Assembly (NCBI GenBank): GCA_963920525.1
Contig: OY986439.1
Coordinates: 17,393,319 to 17,457,318, forward strand
Source: Dichetophora obliterata
Lineage: Eukaryota; Arthropoda; Insecta; Diptera; Sciomyzidae
DNA length: 64,000 nucleotides
Reading direction: 5' to 3'
How positions within the stretch are numbered: the stretch's first letter is position 1; each line of letters opens with the position of its first letter. The notes beneath the pieces are model-generated. The model searched no databases. It saw only the letters and a list, made by a program, of their open reading frames with translations, and was not told the DNA's origin. Shown in pieces: positions 53,947 through 64,000 of this stretch. Both the position numbers and the translations under genes were made by a program.

Positions 53947-56590
53947 TGCTTAGCACGAGAAATAAAATTATAGACGAATTCATAATTTTTGTTTTGTGCA
54001 ATGCGTTGTAAATATTTTTATATTTGAATTAAATGACTGATGCAAGAAGTTTTTACCAAAATTTTCGGCTAGTTTGACTGACAAACTGATAAAAAGGGCC
54101 GAAACTGGCCGTAACCAAAACCGAAATTGAATATTCGGTCGGACACTACATATGGGTGAATTTTAATCTAGTAAGAATTTTCAGTTCAATCCGTTTCTTA
54201 CAAAATATTTTATATAAAAAGTATTTAAAAATATTGTATTCAGCAGATCACCAGGTGGAAATGGTATCACAATAAGACAAAAACATTGAAATCAAGACAA
54301 TGAGCAAAGATGCTTAAATAACAATGAAACTAATAGAGTATAATGATAAAAAAATAAATCCTTAAATATCAAAAGTTTCTTGATTATTTGTTTGAATTCA
54401 AATAAAATATTTTTTTACTTCATGCTCGACGTACATTTCTGTTGGCGTACATAAAAGATTTTAATGAAATTCTTGCTTTTATATGCCCCACATTTTAAAA
54501 TTTTTTTTATTCTTGCAAAAAGAATAAAATATCTCAAAAGCGGACATAATTTAATTTTGTGCTACAATTAAACCTTACAACAGCTCGTTGTAACAATAAG
54601 CTTAACTCAAGTCCAGCCGGCTGAATGATTGGATGGATGGCTGGCTGGCTAGCTGCCTTGAAAGCAAAACAGAAGCAACAACTACAGCAGTAACACAAAT
54701 AAAAATAATAATACTAAAAAAAAATTAACAAAAGAGCTCTGACCATGAGTCAGTTGTTGGATGGTTGGATGAATGGATGCGGAAAAGAAAAAAAAACCCA
54801 AGGAACTCTAAACGTAGATTGTCGTCACATAAATAAATAAATAAAGTGTACACTCAGCACAGTTTTAGCCATTTGCGTCATTTTCGTCTTTCTTTTTAGT
54901 ACAACTAACGCTTGCCTCATGCCTTACAGTATTTTTTAAACTTTTTCCACTTCCGGTAAACCTTCAATTAAGACTACTGCAGGAAAGCGCTGCGAGCTAA
55001 CAATGCTACAGTTGTCAACAGGACTTTTGCAAGTTAAAAAGGTCTAAAAAAGACTACCATGACCTAAATAGCTTATATACAGGTTATTTTCCAGGTATTC
55101 TAAAATTGCGAAATAACAACAGTTTTTAAAAAGCAAACCAGATGGCAGCAAATCAAATTTGTTTGCCCATATCAACCAACGCTCAGAGCAAGCTTGTTAG
55201 TTCAAAAGAAGAACGAAAGCGGAAGTGAGTAATTTGAAAATATTGCTGCATACCTGAAGGGGCGGTTGATATTTAATTCGTAGCAAAAATTCTGCAAATT
55301 AAGACAAATTTTATGAAAATTCGAGGAGTTTAACACGCGTGTAGGTGTAGAAAAAAATGTTGGCGTTGATTGTGACTGAGTAGCGGAGCATGTAGCAGTG
55401 CCGGGCCAGAATTTCGCAGAGGTGCTACCCATAAGCAGTAGCTGTAGAAGACAAACTCCACATTTATTAAGCTTTGCCAATAGTATCAGCTGTGAATGGG
55501 ACTGTAGCGGTTTTTACTTAAATTTTTTTTACTGCTATTTTCTTTAAATATTGTATTTAGCGCCACGCAGCGTAGCTACGTGTGCGGAATTTGAAATGCG
55601 TGCAGTCAGCTCAGTTTTGACCAGAACACGAACAAAATGGCAAATAAAATTTATCGAATATTTTTGTATGTATATAAAAATACTATAGCAAACTTTTTTG
55701 TGCGAACCATTGTGCGGCGCCAGTGTTGTTCGTGTTGCTTATCAGTAGCTGGTTACGGCGTTGAAAGTACTTTTTATTCGTATGCTACTCGTTTTGATGA
55801 TTTATTTGTGGCATGATTATGAGTGCTGTTAACGCTTTGTTTCTTTCTTTTTTTTTTTTTGTTTTTGTCTTTTATCGCTGTGACCCGAAATACTGTTTCA
55901 AATTGTTTGTATTTAATTTAAGTAGCTCAATTTTAAGCATACAGATAAAGGCTCTATTTTCCTTATTTTTTTTTGTTTGCTTTTTGTTGCAAAACCACAA
56001 ACTAAGATGTTGCCTGTTAACTGAAGCATATTTTTAGGCAGACCACTTATTAAATTATCTTTTCTGAGCTCTCATTGTACTTAAGTGTAAGCTTTTGAAA
56101 GCTTTGTATATATATTTTTATAATTTAATGCTTGGCATTTAAATATTTTATTTGCATTTTAAGAAAAAAAAAAAAATAGATGTGTGAAAAAAACGCCGAA
56201 AAACAGGCAATGTAAATATTTTTTTAGCCGATGGGTTTTTTTTTAAATTTTTGGTAGAAGAAAATTTTTGGTTTTTTTTATTGAAAATGTCAACAATTTA
56301 TGCTATCCCAAGGTTTTATGCTTGGCTCAATCTTATATTAGTTGAGTAACACTATTTAGTTGAGCCTTGCATTTTACTGACAAATGCTCTCTTTCTCCTC
56401 ATTATTTTTCTTTAGCACGTATTTTTTAATTTATGTTTTGAATTATTTGTTTTTTTTATATTTCTAACATTTTGGTTTAGTTATTATCGAGTCGAAGGCC
56501 TCTGCAGCCAGTACTCTTGTCTTTCGTATTTTAGGTGTAGTATTATATATTATATCTAAATTTAATAAATAAATAAATAAATATTTATAA
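53947..56590. other. Intergenic DNA, no gene recognised
   Basis: No supported coding region. Short GGATGG repeats occur near 54630 and 54765. The end of the stretch (56480-56590) runs into an AATAAATAAATAAATA tract, which looks like the 3' tail of a plus-strand non-LTR element whose body was not recognised. Confidence 0.35.
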
Positions 56591-56832
56591 GAAAAAACAG
56601 TTCATGATTTATTCACGTTTTATTTATGTTACAAAATAAAAACAAATTATGCTTTTCAAGAATTTACTTCACATAATCTCTTCATCAAGAAAACATAACA
56701 GTTGTTTGACAGTTTAATGCTGCTTTAACAATGAATACACACGAAATTAAAGTCAGACGGTTAAGTTAGAAGCTAAAGTATAGAGTATATGTAAGAAATA
56801 AATAATGAGAAAGTTTGAAAAAAAAATAGTTA
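56591..56832. other. 3' region of the following RT, or intergenic
   Basis: Lies downstream of the minus-strand RT that ends at 56833. No clear poly(A)-like tail was found, so the 3' end of that element is not fixed. Confidence 0.3.
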
Positions 56833-58380
56833 GGAGAAATAGTCATAGATGAGGCGCTTAAAGGTTGTTTTGTTGCTAATGCGTTTAATACTATTTGTAA
56901 GGGTATTCCAAAGTCTAATTGCACTAATAAAAAACAGTCTACTAGATTCACTGTATTTGAAGGGGGGAACTAGGAAAAAAAGGCTTCTGGCGGACCTGCA
57001 GAATTCAAGTTTTTCAAATACAATAGATAGTAAGGACTTTTTGAATATATAAGTCGATGAAGGAAAATACAGTTTCTTGCATTGAGAAAGCTTATAATAC
57101 TGCAGCCAAGAACGCGATTACTGTGTGTTGATATATGATCAAACCTTCGAATACCGTAAACATATCGAGCTGCGTTGTCATATGCCACTAATAGCTTAAG
57201 TGATGACCTCGAATCGAGCTTGCTATATACAACTTCAGAGTAGGTTATTATGGGCACGACTAATTGTACTATCAGTCTTCTTCTCGTTTCTGTTGGAATA
57301 AATTTTGCATTTTTTCTTAGGTTACGTAAGGAATAATAAACTTTACTTACCACACTGTTGATATGGTCTTCGCACGTAAGTGAAGAGTTCAGAATAAAAC
57401 CGAGATTAGTTACTTTGCTAACAAGGCTAAGTTTATTTCCATTAAGGAAGATAAGAGGCAGTTCAGTAAATGGGTATCTATATTTCATAACAGGTAACAC
57501 ATGAGATTTTTTGGGGTTTAAGCAGAGGTTGTTTTCACTGGCCCATTTGGCGATTTCTAGCAGGTCATCGCTTACTCTGGCACTTAAATCTTCAATGAGA
57601 CCTGAAGGTCGGGAAAGATACAGTTGCAAGTCATCTGCGTACGCGTGCATTGAGACATCTTTGCAGACCGAAAAAATGTGGTTTAAGAACATTGTAAAGA
57701 TTAGCGGCCCAAGTACTGATCCTTGGGGTACTCCACTACTAATTCGCTTGATCCCTGAAAATATATTCCCTGTTTTAACTCTTTGCATCCTCCCTTCTAA
57801 GTAACTTTTCAGTAGTTTTACAGCAGTATCTGAAAAGTTGAAGAACATTTTTAACTTTCTGCATAGCAAGAGTTGACTGACACTATCGAACGCTTTCGAG
57901 AAATCCAACAAACAAACCAAGGTGATCTGTCCCCTGTCAAACGGAGTTCTTATATCATCCAGAATTTTTACGACTGCGGTAGAACAGCTATGTCCAGGAC
58001 GAAATCCAGACTGCAAGGGAGAGAGTAAATTCTGTTCAAGGAGATATTTAGAAATTTGTTCCGCCATTAGAGATTCAAGAACTTTTGAAATTGAGGATAG
58101 CAGACTTATGGGTCGAAAATCACTAGGGATGGCAGCTGGAGTTTTTTTTCCTATTGGAATTATTGTCGCGACTTTCCAGATGGAAGGGAATGTAGAAATT
58201 GTTAGACAGTGATTAAGAATGTGCACAAGGGAACTAATAACGTAAGGAAGTATGAGTTTAATAAACCTAATATCTATTCCATCTTCACCGATAGCATTCG
58301 ATTTAATCTTTAAGATACACCTTACAACATCAGATTCATCAACTGCAGTGAACTCAAACTTCTGAAACATATTAGCGGTA
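56833..58380 (-). pseudogene. jockey-like RT, 5'-truncated, nearly open
   Basis: A long open frame (58370-56970) contains IKSNAIGEDGIDIRFIKLI, IPIGKKTPAAIPSDFRPISL, SGFRPGHSCSTAVVKILDD, VCLLDFSKAFDSV, SSGVPQGSVLGPLIFTMFLN and MHAYADDLQLYLS (catalytic YADD). The C terminus continues after a one-base shift near 56965 as SSRLFFISAIRLWNTL and FKRLIYDYFS, ending at about 56833. The endonuclease domain is missing because of 5' truncation at about 58380, which lies in the 3' flank of a hAT element. It belongs to a different lineage from the other three RTs. Confidence 0.88.
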
Positions 58381-58507
58381 TTCTTCTATGAAAAAGATGA
58401 TGTTGACATTAAATATGAATTTCTAATGAAAAATAAAACTTCGATCTTATTTTCATATTCTCGAAATATTGAAAACTCAAACTTTTTCTTCATAACAATG
58501 AAAAAAC

Positions 58508-61500
58508 TCAAAAGTTAACTTTTCTCAATTTAACTGCTGCAAATTCACGTATTATATCCTCGTTATCTAATATTGCAGCAGTTTCACTTTCGATTGAAAG
58601 AACTGCAAGGTTTGATAATATTTGACTCATGGTTGATCTCAAATAAGATTTGATTAATTTAAGTTTGCTGAATGATCTTCCTCAAATGATCGGGTGACAG
58701 GAATGAGGCCAGAAAATTTTTCGAAAAAATAAGATGCCTTGCCGATGGGGCCTCTTTCTGCAAGGATGAAAACGGGAATCTAGTGGAAGATGTCCAGATT
58801 ACACTGACGTTATGGAGGGAACACTTCTCTAAGCTTCTAAATGGCGACGCTGACAACAATCCCGTCAATAGAGATGATTGGATGAAACCCCAATTTTGGA
58901 TGACAGCTTCGAGGTTCCGCTGCCCGACTATGATGAAGTTCTGACAGCTATTATAGCTCGGCTTAAATATAACAAAGCCGCGGGAGCTGATGACTTACCT
59001 GCTGAGCTGCTTAAGAACGGAGATGAAGCTCTATTTAAATGCATTCACGATCTTCTATGCAGAATATGGTCAGGAGAATGCATTCCGAACGATTGGAATA
59101 TCAGTGTGCTCTGCCCAATCTACAAGAAAGACGAACCCTCTATTTGTACCAATTACCATGGGATAAGCCTTCTTAATATCGCATATAAGGTTCTGTCGAG
59201 CGTTTTATGTGAAAGATTGAAGCCCATTGTAAACAAACTGATCGGACCTTATCAGTGTGGCTTCAGACCTGGAAAGTCCACCATCGACCAGATCTTCACG
59301 CTACGACAAGTCTTGAAGAAAACCCAAGAAAAAAGTCGACACCCACCATCTTTTTGTCGACTACAAAGCCGCCTTCGACAGCCCAATAAGGAAGCACCTG
59401 TACTCCACCATGTCTGAATTTGGTATTCCTGCAAAACTAATACGACTTTGCAGGATGACACTGAGCAACACCAGCAGCGCAGTTAAATTCGGGAAGGACC
59501 TCTCCCCACCATTTGTTACCAAACGAGGTTTCAGACAAGATGATTTCTTATCGTGCGACTTTTCAACCTAATGATGGAAAAGATCATCCGAGCTGCTTAT
59601 CTGAGACGTAGTGGCACAATATTCTACAGGAGTGTTATGCTGCTTGCGAATGCTGATGACATCGATATCATTGGCCATAATACGCGCAAATTCAGTGCAG
59701 CATTTTCCAAATTAGAAAGAGAGCCAAGTGGAATGGGTTTGGCAGTGAATGCAGATAAGACGAAATACTTGGTGTCAACAAACAAACAGTCCCAGCGTTT
59801 TGGAACCCACGTTACCGTTGACAATACCTCCTTCGAGGTTGTGAAGGACTTCGTTTATCTGGGATCCAGCATAAACTCAACCAACGACATCAGCATTGAG
59901 ATCAAACGAAGAATAACTCTTGTCAACAGGTCTTACTTTGGGCTCAGTGGGCAATTGAGCAGCAGAGCAATCTCTCGACGAACGAAAATCACGAAATTCG
60001 AGAGAAAGATTCTTCGTAAGATATACGGACCAATCTGCGTCAATGGCGAGTACCGAATACGGTGGAATGATGAACTGTATGAGCTGTAATCTGACATCGA
60101 CATAGTCAAGCACATTAAAATCGAGCGGCTTCGCTGGCTCGGTCATGTTCAGCGCGTGAAAGACGATGCTCCAGTGAAGAAAACATTTGAGACGGTACCC
60201 AGCGGCGGTCAACGCAGAAGAGGACGACCGCATCTTCGTTGGAAAGACCAAGTAGAGGACAACCTGAGGAAGCTTGGAATTCCCAACTGGCGCCAGCAAG
60301 CGAAAGACAGTAATGGCTGGCGCAAATTCTTAGATGAGGCCAAGACCGACATACGGTTGTAGCGCCAACTAAGTAAGTAAGAATGAACTTTTAGATGAAG
60401 CAACTGAAACAGGTATGGTTAGTTATGTTTGCAAAGTAGTCGCTAATTTCTTATAAACTTCTCGTCCTATTGATGAAATATATAACAGAAGTTGTTCAGG
60501 CTAAAATCCAATTTCCTCTTCGTTTTTCTTCGCTCTTTTGAATTAAAGTAGGACGTCTTGAATATCGTTGAACAAATCTTTGTTGTCCAAGTCATCTGGA
60601 TAAAACTCGGCAAGTTTCTTACATTTTCCTTCTTTTTTGAGAAGCTCATCTTTGTAAAAATCTCTGGGAAGTTGTATTATTTTTTCGGAGTTACAAAGAA
60701 AACCAAAACGTTCATCGAGCTTCTACAAATTTATGAAACGTGTGGATATTTCCATTGAAAGTTTATCCAAAATTTCAATCAGATATCGTCGCATTTTTTC
60801 TTCTAAATTCAATCCAGAATGCTCAGATGTTTCTCCTGGCATATTTCACTTTTTTCGAATTCTTTTGGCGGTGCTCACACACAACTTGTTTCATTTTTCT
60901 TTAGATTTACAAATGGCACTGTTGTACAAGTCGAATCTCCAATCATTCAGTTTCTCTGTCAGCATTTGCAAGTGTCCAAGTACTTAAGTGAAACTCATTC
61001 CTTTTTCTTGTAACCGTTTCTGAACTCTATCAAATGATACGAGAATTTCTGCCAAAAAAAAAAACAAAAGAGCGATAAAATCAAATGTTTCTATAGCATT
61101 GAAAACCAACGCTGCATCTTGTCTGGTATCAATATTTTCTGTGACCATATTTCTCAAGTGTTCCAGCGCTGAAATGACTCCGTCCAATTGTGTTGATACT
61201 GGTTTCACAGCTTCAGCTTCTGAGCTCCACCAAGTTTCACAATGCCTTTTGACCGTTATGCTCACGTTTTCTTTAAGAACGTCCCATCTGTGGGAAGAGG
61301 AGGAGAAATAAGTGAGGAGACGCTGTATTGTTCCAAAAAATTTTACTGCTCAGACATTGACGTGAGCTGCGTGTACTCCTGCCAAGAATGATTATGAGAG
61401 AATGATTATCGCAAGGAACGAAAACAGCTTGTTCATTCAGGTCGATGATTCTCTGCTGAACTCCTGGATGAATACCGGCCATTGATGGTGCATTGTCGTA

Positions 61501-62034
61501 CGATTGACCTCTACAATCTTTCAGGATTAATTCATTTTAGCCCAGTTTGTTCGAAATAGCTTCAGTAACTCCTTCTGCTGTTTTTCTCTTTCTGCTGAAA
61601 GTTTTGACTTTCAGAGGTATGAAATCAATGAAGAATTCTCTGATTTTTACTGAATTTGGTTTAACTTCGACGAATCTAATAATTTGAGGCATCTGTTCCT
61701 CATGTGCGGAATCCGGAGGTGAATCGAACATTAGACTGTAATATTTGGCAACTTTGCACTGAGAAATAAGAAACTTACGCATTTTGTTCCCCATCCTAGT
61801 GATGAGTTCATTTTGAATTCTGGGAAAAAGATACGATAAGCATCCTGGTTTTGAAGAAATGTGTTTGAAGTGAGATTTCATGACAGGATCAAATTTGGCC
61901 AAATATCTCAGCAGAGCCAAAAAAATCCCAGGATTTAAATTATCGATCGACTCGCGATGTCCTCTCAGAGCCAAATTTTGTTTTGTTTTAATCAAAAATG
62001 CAACTTTTATTGGATAAGCTTTCTTCCAAATCAT
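58508..62034 (-). pseudogene. hAT transposase, split by an RTE-like element
   Basis: Pieces in order on the minus strand: LRGHRESIDNLNPG, ALLRYLAKFDPVMKSHFKHI, IQNELITRMGNKMRKFLISQ and KYYSLMFDSPPDSAHEEQM (61537-62034), then MAGIHPGVQQ and VPCDNHSLI (to about 61480), then CETWWSSEAEAVKPV (60984-61265). A decayed stretch with LAEFYPDDLDNKDLF follows, then IPVSVASSKSSF. After the insertion (60381 down to 58670) it resumes SKLKLIKSYLRSTMSQ and LSNLAVLSIESETAAI, the hAT dimerisation domain, ending AAVKLRKVNF at the TGA 58508-58510. Several frameshifts are present. The family uses an RNase-H-like DDE core interrupted by a helical domain. Confidence 0.85.
58676..60380 (+). pseudogene. RTE-like non-LTR retrotransposon inserted in the hAT
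   Basis: 5'-truncated plus-strand element flanked by GAATGA (58670-58675 and 60381-60386). It reads KYNKAAGADDLPAELLKNGD, NISVLCPIYKKDEPSICTNY, GFRPGKSTIDQIF, then after a shift LFVDYKAAFDSPIRKHLYST and GFRQDDFLSC. ANADDIDIIGHN follows, with the catalytic YADD altered to NADD, then VYLGSSI, and finally HIKIERLRWLGHVQRV and GQRRRGRPHLRWKDQ. The 3' end is AAGTAAGTAA. The RRRGRP...RW tail and short 3' repeat fit RTE-type elements; the clade is inferred. Two frameshifts and a stop after NDELYEL. Confidence 0.85.
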
Positions 62035-62850
62035 TTATCATTACTGCAAAGATATTTATTGTACCTCAAATATTAATTTCTTAATATTATAAATTGTACA
62101 AATATTAATTATTTCTCTATACATTTATCATTTCGCTTTTGAACTTTTAATTCAAGTTCCTTTTTAAAACAATCCCTGGATCAGATGACAAAATAGTAGA
62201 AAGTCAAAACTAATGATATGTGAAAAAAAAATCTAATCGAATTTTATGCATATTTTTTTAAATGTCTTCGCAATATTGCCAATTTTATAATTTTAAGTAT
62301 TAAAAAACCTTTACTTTAGAGCTACACAAAATTTTCAAAATTAATTTTACTCTAACAATGTAAAAAACTTAAGCTCCGCCCTTTCATTATCTTGTAGTTT
62401 TGGCAATTTTTTTCTCTTACCCTATTTTCAAGATGCGATAATAAATACATAAAGTTCATAAAAAACAGTCAACTTTTAAAACCTGTAGCTGGCGTAAATT
62501 TAACTTTAAAAAAAAAAATTTGTTCATATGTTTTATTTGATGTTTTACCTTTAAAACGGAACCAAACCATTCTTATTTTCTGCCATCAATTTTTTTGATT
62601 TTTGTCTATGGGACCAATCACTGCACACCGTAATGTATCACAATGTTGTGGCCATGAGAAAATATCGCATCATTAAGAACTATCTATAGAATTGATCGAC
62701 GATCAAATATATCTGATATAAGTATTAGCGATTCGTCAGTGACGTACGAATATGTACGCAAATTTACGTGAATAATGAAATAGAGCATCAAAATTGTGAA
62801 AAATTATCTGGAAAATTATAACATTACTCGATCTACGGAGTCTGTATGTA
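62035..62850. other. Non-coding interior of the hAT element
   Basis: AT-rich sequence between the transposase remnant and the right TIR. No zinc finger or exon could be read, so the 5' coding part is deleted or too decayed. Confidence 0.4.
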
Positions 62851-62937
62851 TGAGGATCATATAAAACGTGGGGGGAGGGCGGCGAATCATTTTTCGCCCC
62901 GGGCGCTAAATTTTCTAGGTACGCCACTGGCAGTTTA

Positions 62938-63308
62938 TAAAGCAAATTTACTCATAAAATAAATAAATATATAAGAAATACAAACTTACGTTGTTTATTA
63001 AATATTGAATGCTAACAAAGCAACTAATTATTTGGCGATAGTTACCTGGAAATAAAAAGATAAATACAAAAATTAGTTTGATTAATTTACATAATACAAT
63101 ATGTAGCTGTTTCAGAATATAAGAGCTTAAAAAGCCATTTAAAATCCATTAAAAAATATTTTAAAAGCTGAAAAATATTTTCTAATAAGTGAACATTAAA
63201 TATTCTTAAAAGTAAAGAGAAAATTTGTTTTCTATTTAAAAACATTAATAACCCGTATATCAGTAAGACAGAATAAATGGTTTTATATGAATTGTTTTTT
63301 ACAGATAA
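62938..63308. other. AT-rich intergenic DNA, no gene seen
   Basis: No motif or repeat was found. Confidence 0.45.
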
Positions 63309-63311
63309 GCA

Positions 63312-63627
63312 TAGTACTCTGTTCAGTTTCACGTGAAATTCCACTCAAATCTCCATATAAAAAGTGACAGCTGCGAAACAAGCGTAAAAATTTCCACAAC
63401 ATGTTCGTCAGAGCAGTACTCTGTTCCGCTGCGTGAAATTATCACAACATGTTTCTGCGCAACATTTTTTCACGACAATTTAATTGTACTGCCTATTTAT
63501 TTTAAAGTGAAAAGAGAGATATCATATGAAATCTCCCAACTTATTCTCTGAGTCTCTCTGAGAAACGTTGCCATAGGAAATAAATAGATGTTGCCAGCGA
63601 AATTTCACGTAAACGAACAGAGTACTA
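63312..63627. mobile_element. AGTACTCTGTTC-family MITE, copy 2 (inverted relative to copy 1)
   Basis: 316 bp from TAGTACTCTGTTC to GAACAGAGTACTA. When reverse complemented it aligns along its full length with 53593-53946, including the internal GAACAGAGTACTGC, the CTCTCTTTTCACTT-like segment and the flanking AGCC/TGCTTA. The frame 63333-63551 is incidental. Confidence 0.75.
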
Positions 63628-63633
63628 GGCTAT

Positions 63634-64000
63634 AGTCTAGAAAATTTCATAAAATGAGTCAGGTGTTGTACAACTAAAATCATAGCATAAACTAAATTTA
63701 TCTAATTAAAATTTTTTTATTAATGCAACTCTGCTAATCACATATGTAATTGTGTCTTATAAAATAATTAACCAATCAATTTCTTCTTCAATCTCTCTAT
63801 TTTTTCTGGAACTGTTGTTATCTTTTTGAATTACACATATGGTGCAAAATTTTCTTTTAAATTCGTAGTAGAAGTCAAATATGATTGCAAAAATTCATTT
63901 TTTAAGTGCGTTTATTAGCGTGTATCGAAAATCTGACCTCCAATTTTGGTTCCCAAATTAAATAGTATATAAAAAATTCTTTCGATTGGTAATCCTTTTT
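63634..64000. other. AT-rich DNA to window end, no gene seen
   Basis: No recognisable feature. Confidence 0.45.

Larger units (their letters stand above)
58381..62929 (-). mobile_element. hAT transposon (ZMYM/TTF type), left end missing
   Basis: The right end reads, inward, CAGTGGCGTACCTAG, a typical hAT tip, ending at 62929. The left tip was not found: the jockey-like RT occupies the expected place near 58380. The transposase lies on the minus strand and is split by an RTE-like insertion (58676-60380). The N-terminal zinc finger is absent between 62034 and 62850, so this is an internally deleted copy. Confidence 0.8.

Overview
The window looks like nuclear DNA of a repeat-rich insect genome, most likely a fly (Diptera). 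The reasons are strong AT bias, short GT-AG introns of 62-65 bp, and a mix of mariner, Tc1, Tigger, hAT, MULE-like, Harbinger-like, Helentron, jockey-like, RTE-like and Penelope-like elements. No intact host protein-coding gene was recognised. Nearly all coding sequence is transposon-derived and carries frameshifts or stops.

Layout. 1-365: diverged AT-rich repeat. 367-1652: near-intact mariner. 3605-4188: Harbinger-type MITE. 4811-6583: foldback element with arms of a short repeat around TTCATTGAATTCAATG. 7588-8067: smaller element with similar tips. 8150-8930: decayed transposase-like remnant. 9531-9862: tRNA-derived SINE-like repeat. 10944-12163: small hairpin MITEs and a jockey-like RT fragment with a MITE inside its YxDD motif. 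12644-15263: 2.6-kb element with about 140-bp TIRs and a two-exon protein that may be an uncharacterised transposase. 15334-16815: Helentron helicase plus endonuclease remnant. 17660-19665: jockey-like RT. 19982-20257: P- or hAT-like MITE. 21323-22867: hAT with a TTF-type zinc finger.

25200-32450 is the oddest part. A nuclear copy of mitochondrial DNA (nad5-trnF-trnE-trnS-trnN-trnR-trnA-nad3-trnG-cox3-atp6, ancestral arthropod order) lies between AT-rich hexanucleotide arrays. It contains a partial tandem duplication and a jockey-like insertion. Nonsense codons and frameshifts show that it is a NUMT. Its proteins do not look closely fly-like to me.

34617-36165: jockey-like RT split by a 420-bp MITE with an exact 3-bp target duplication. 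36645-41184: Tigger/pogo element with an intron-containing transposase and a nested foldback element. 43222-44135: two MITEs and a tRNA-like sequence. 44887-46501: Tc1-like element with long TIRs. 47304-52494: a second Tc1-like element holding two insertions, a MULE-like foldback element carrying FLYWCH and RING zinc-finger coding sequence (48255-50315, 8-bp duplication) and a Penelope-like element with GIY-YIG endonuclease and a hammerhead-like motif (about 50728-52165). 53593-53946 and 63312-63627: inverted copies of one MITE family. 56833-58380: jockey-like RT. 58508-62929: hAT whose dimerisation domain is split by an RTE-like insertion (58676-60380).

These elements do not work as a pathway. 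They record successive insertions, several of which can be read to the base from target-site duplications. The most novel candidates are the FLYWCH/RING foldback element, the 2.6-kb element with the two-exon protein, and a set of elements sharing TA-CAC...GTG-TA tips but having unrelated internal repeats.
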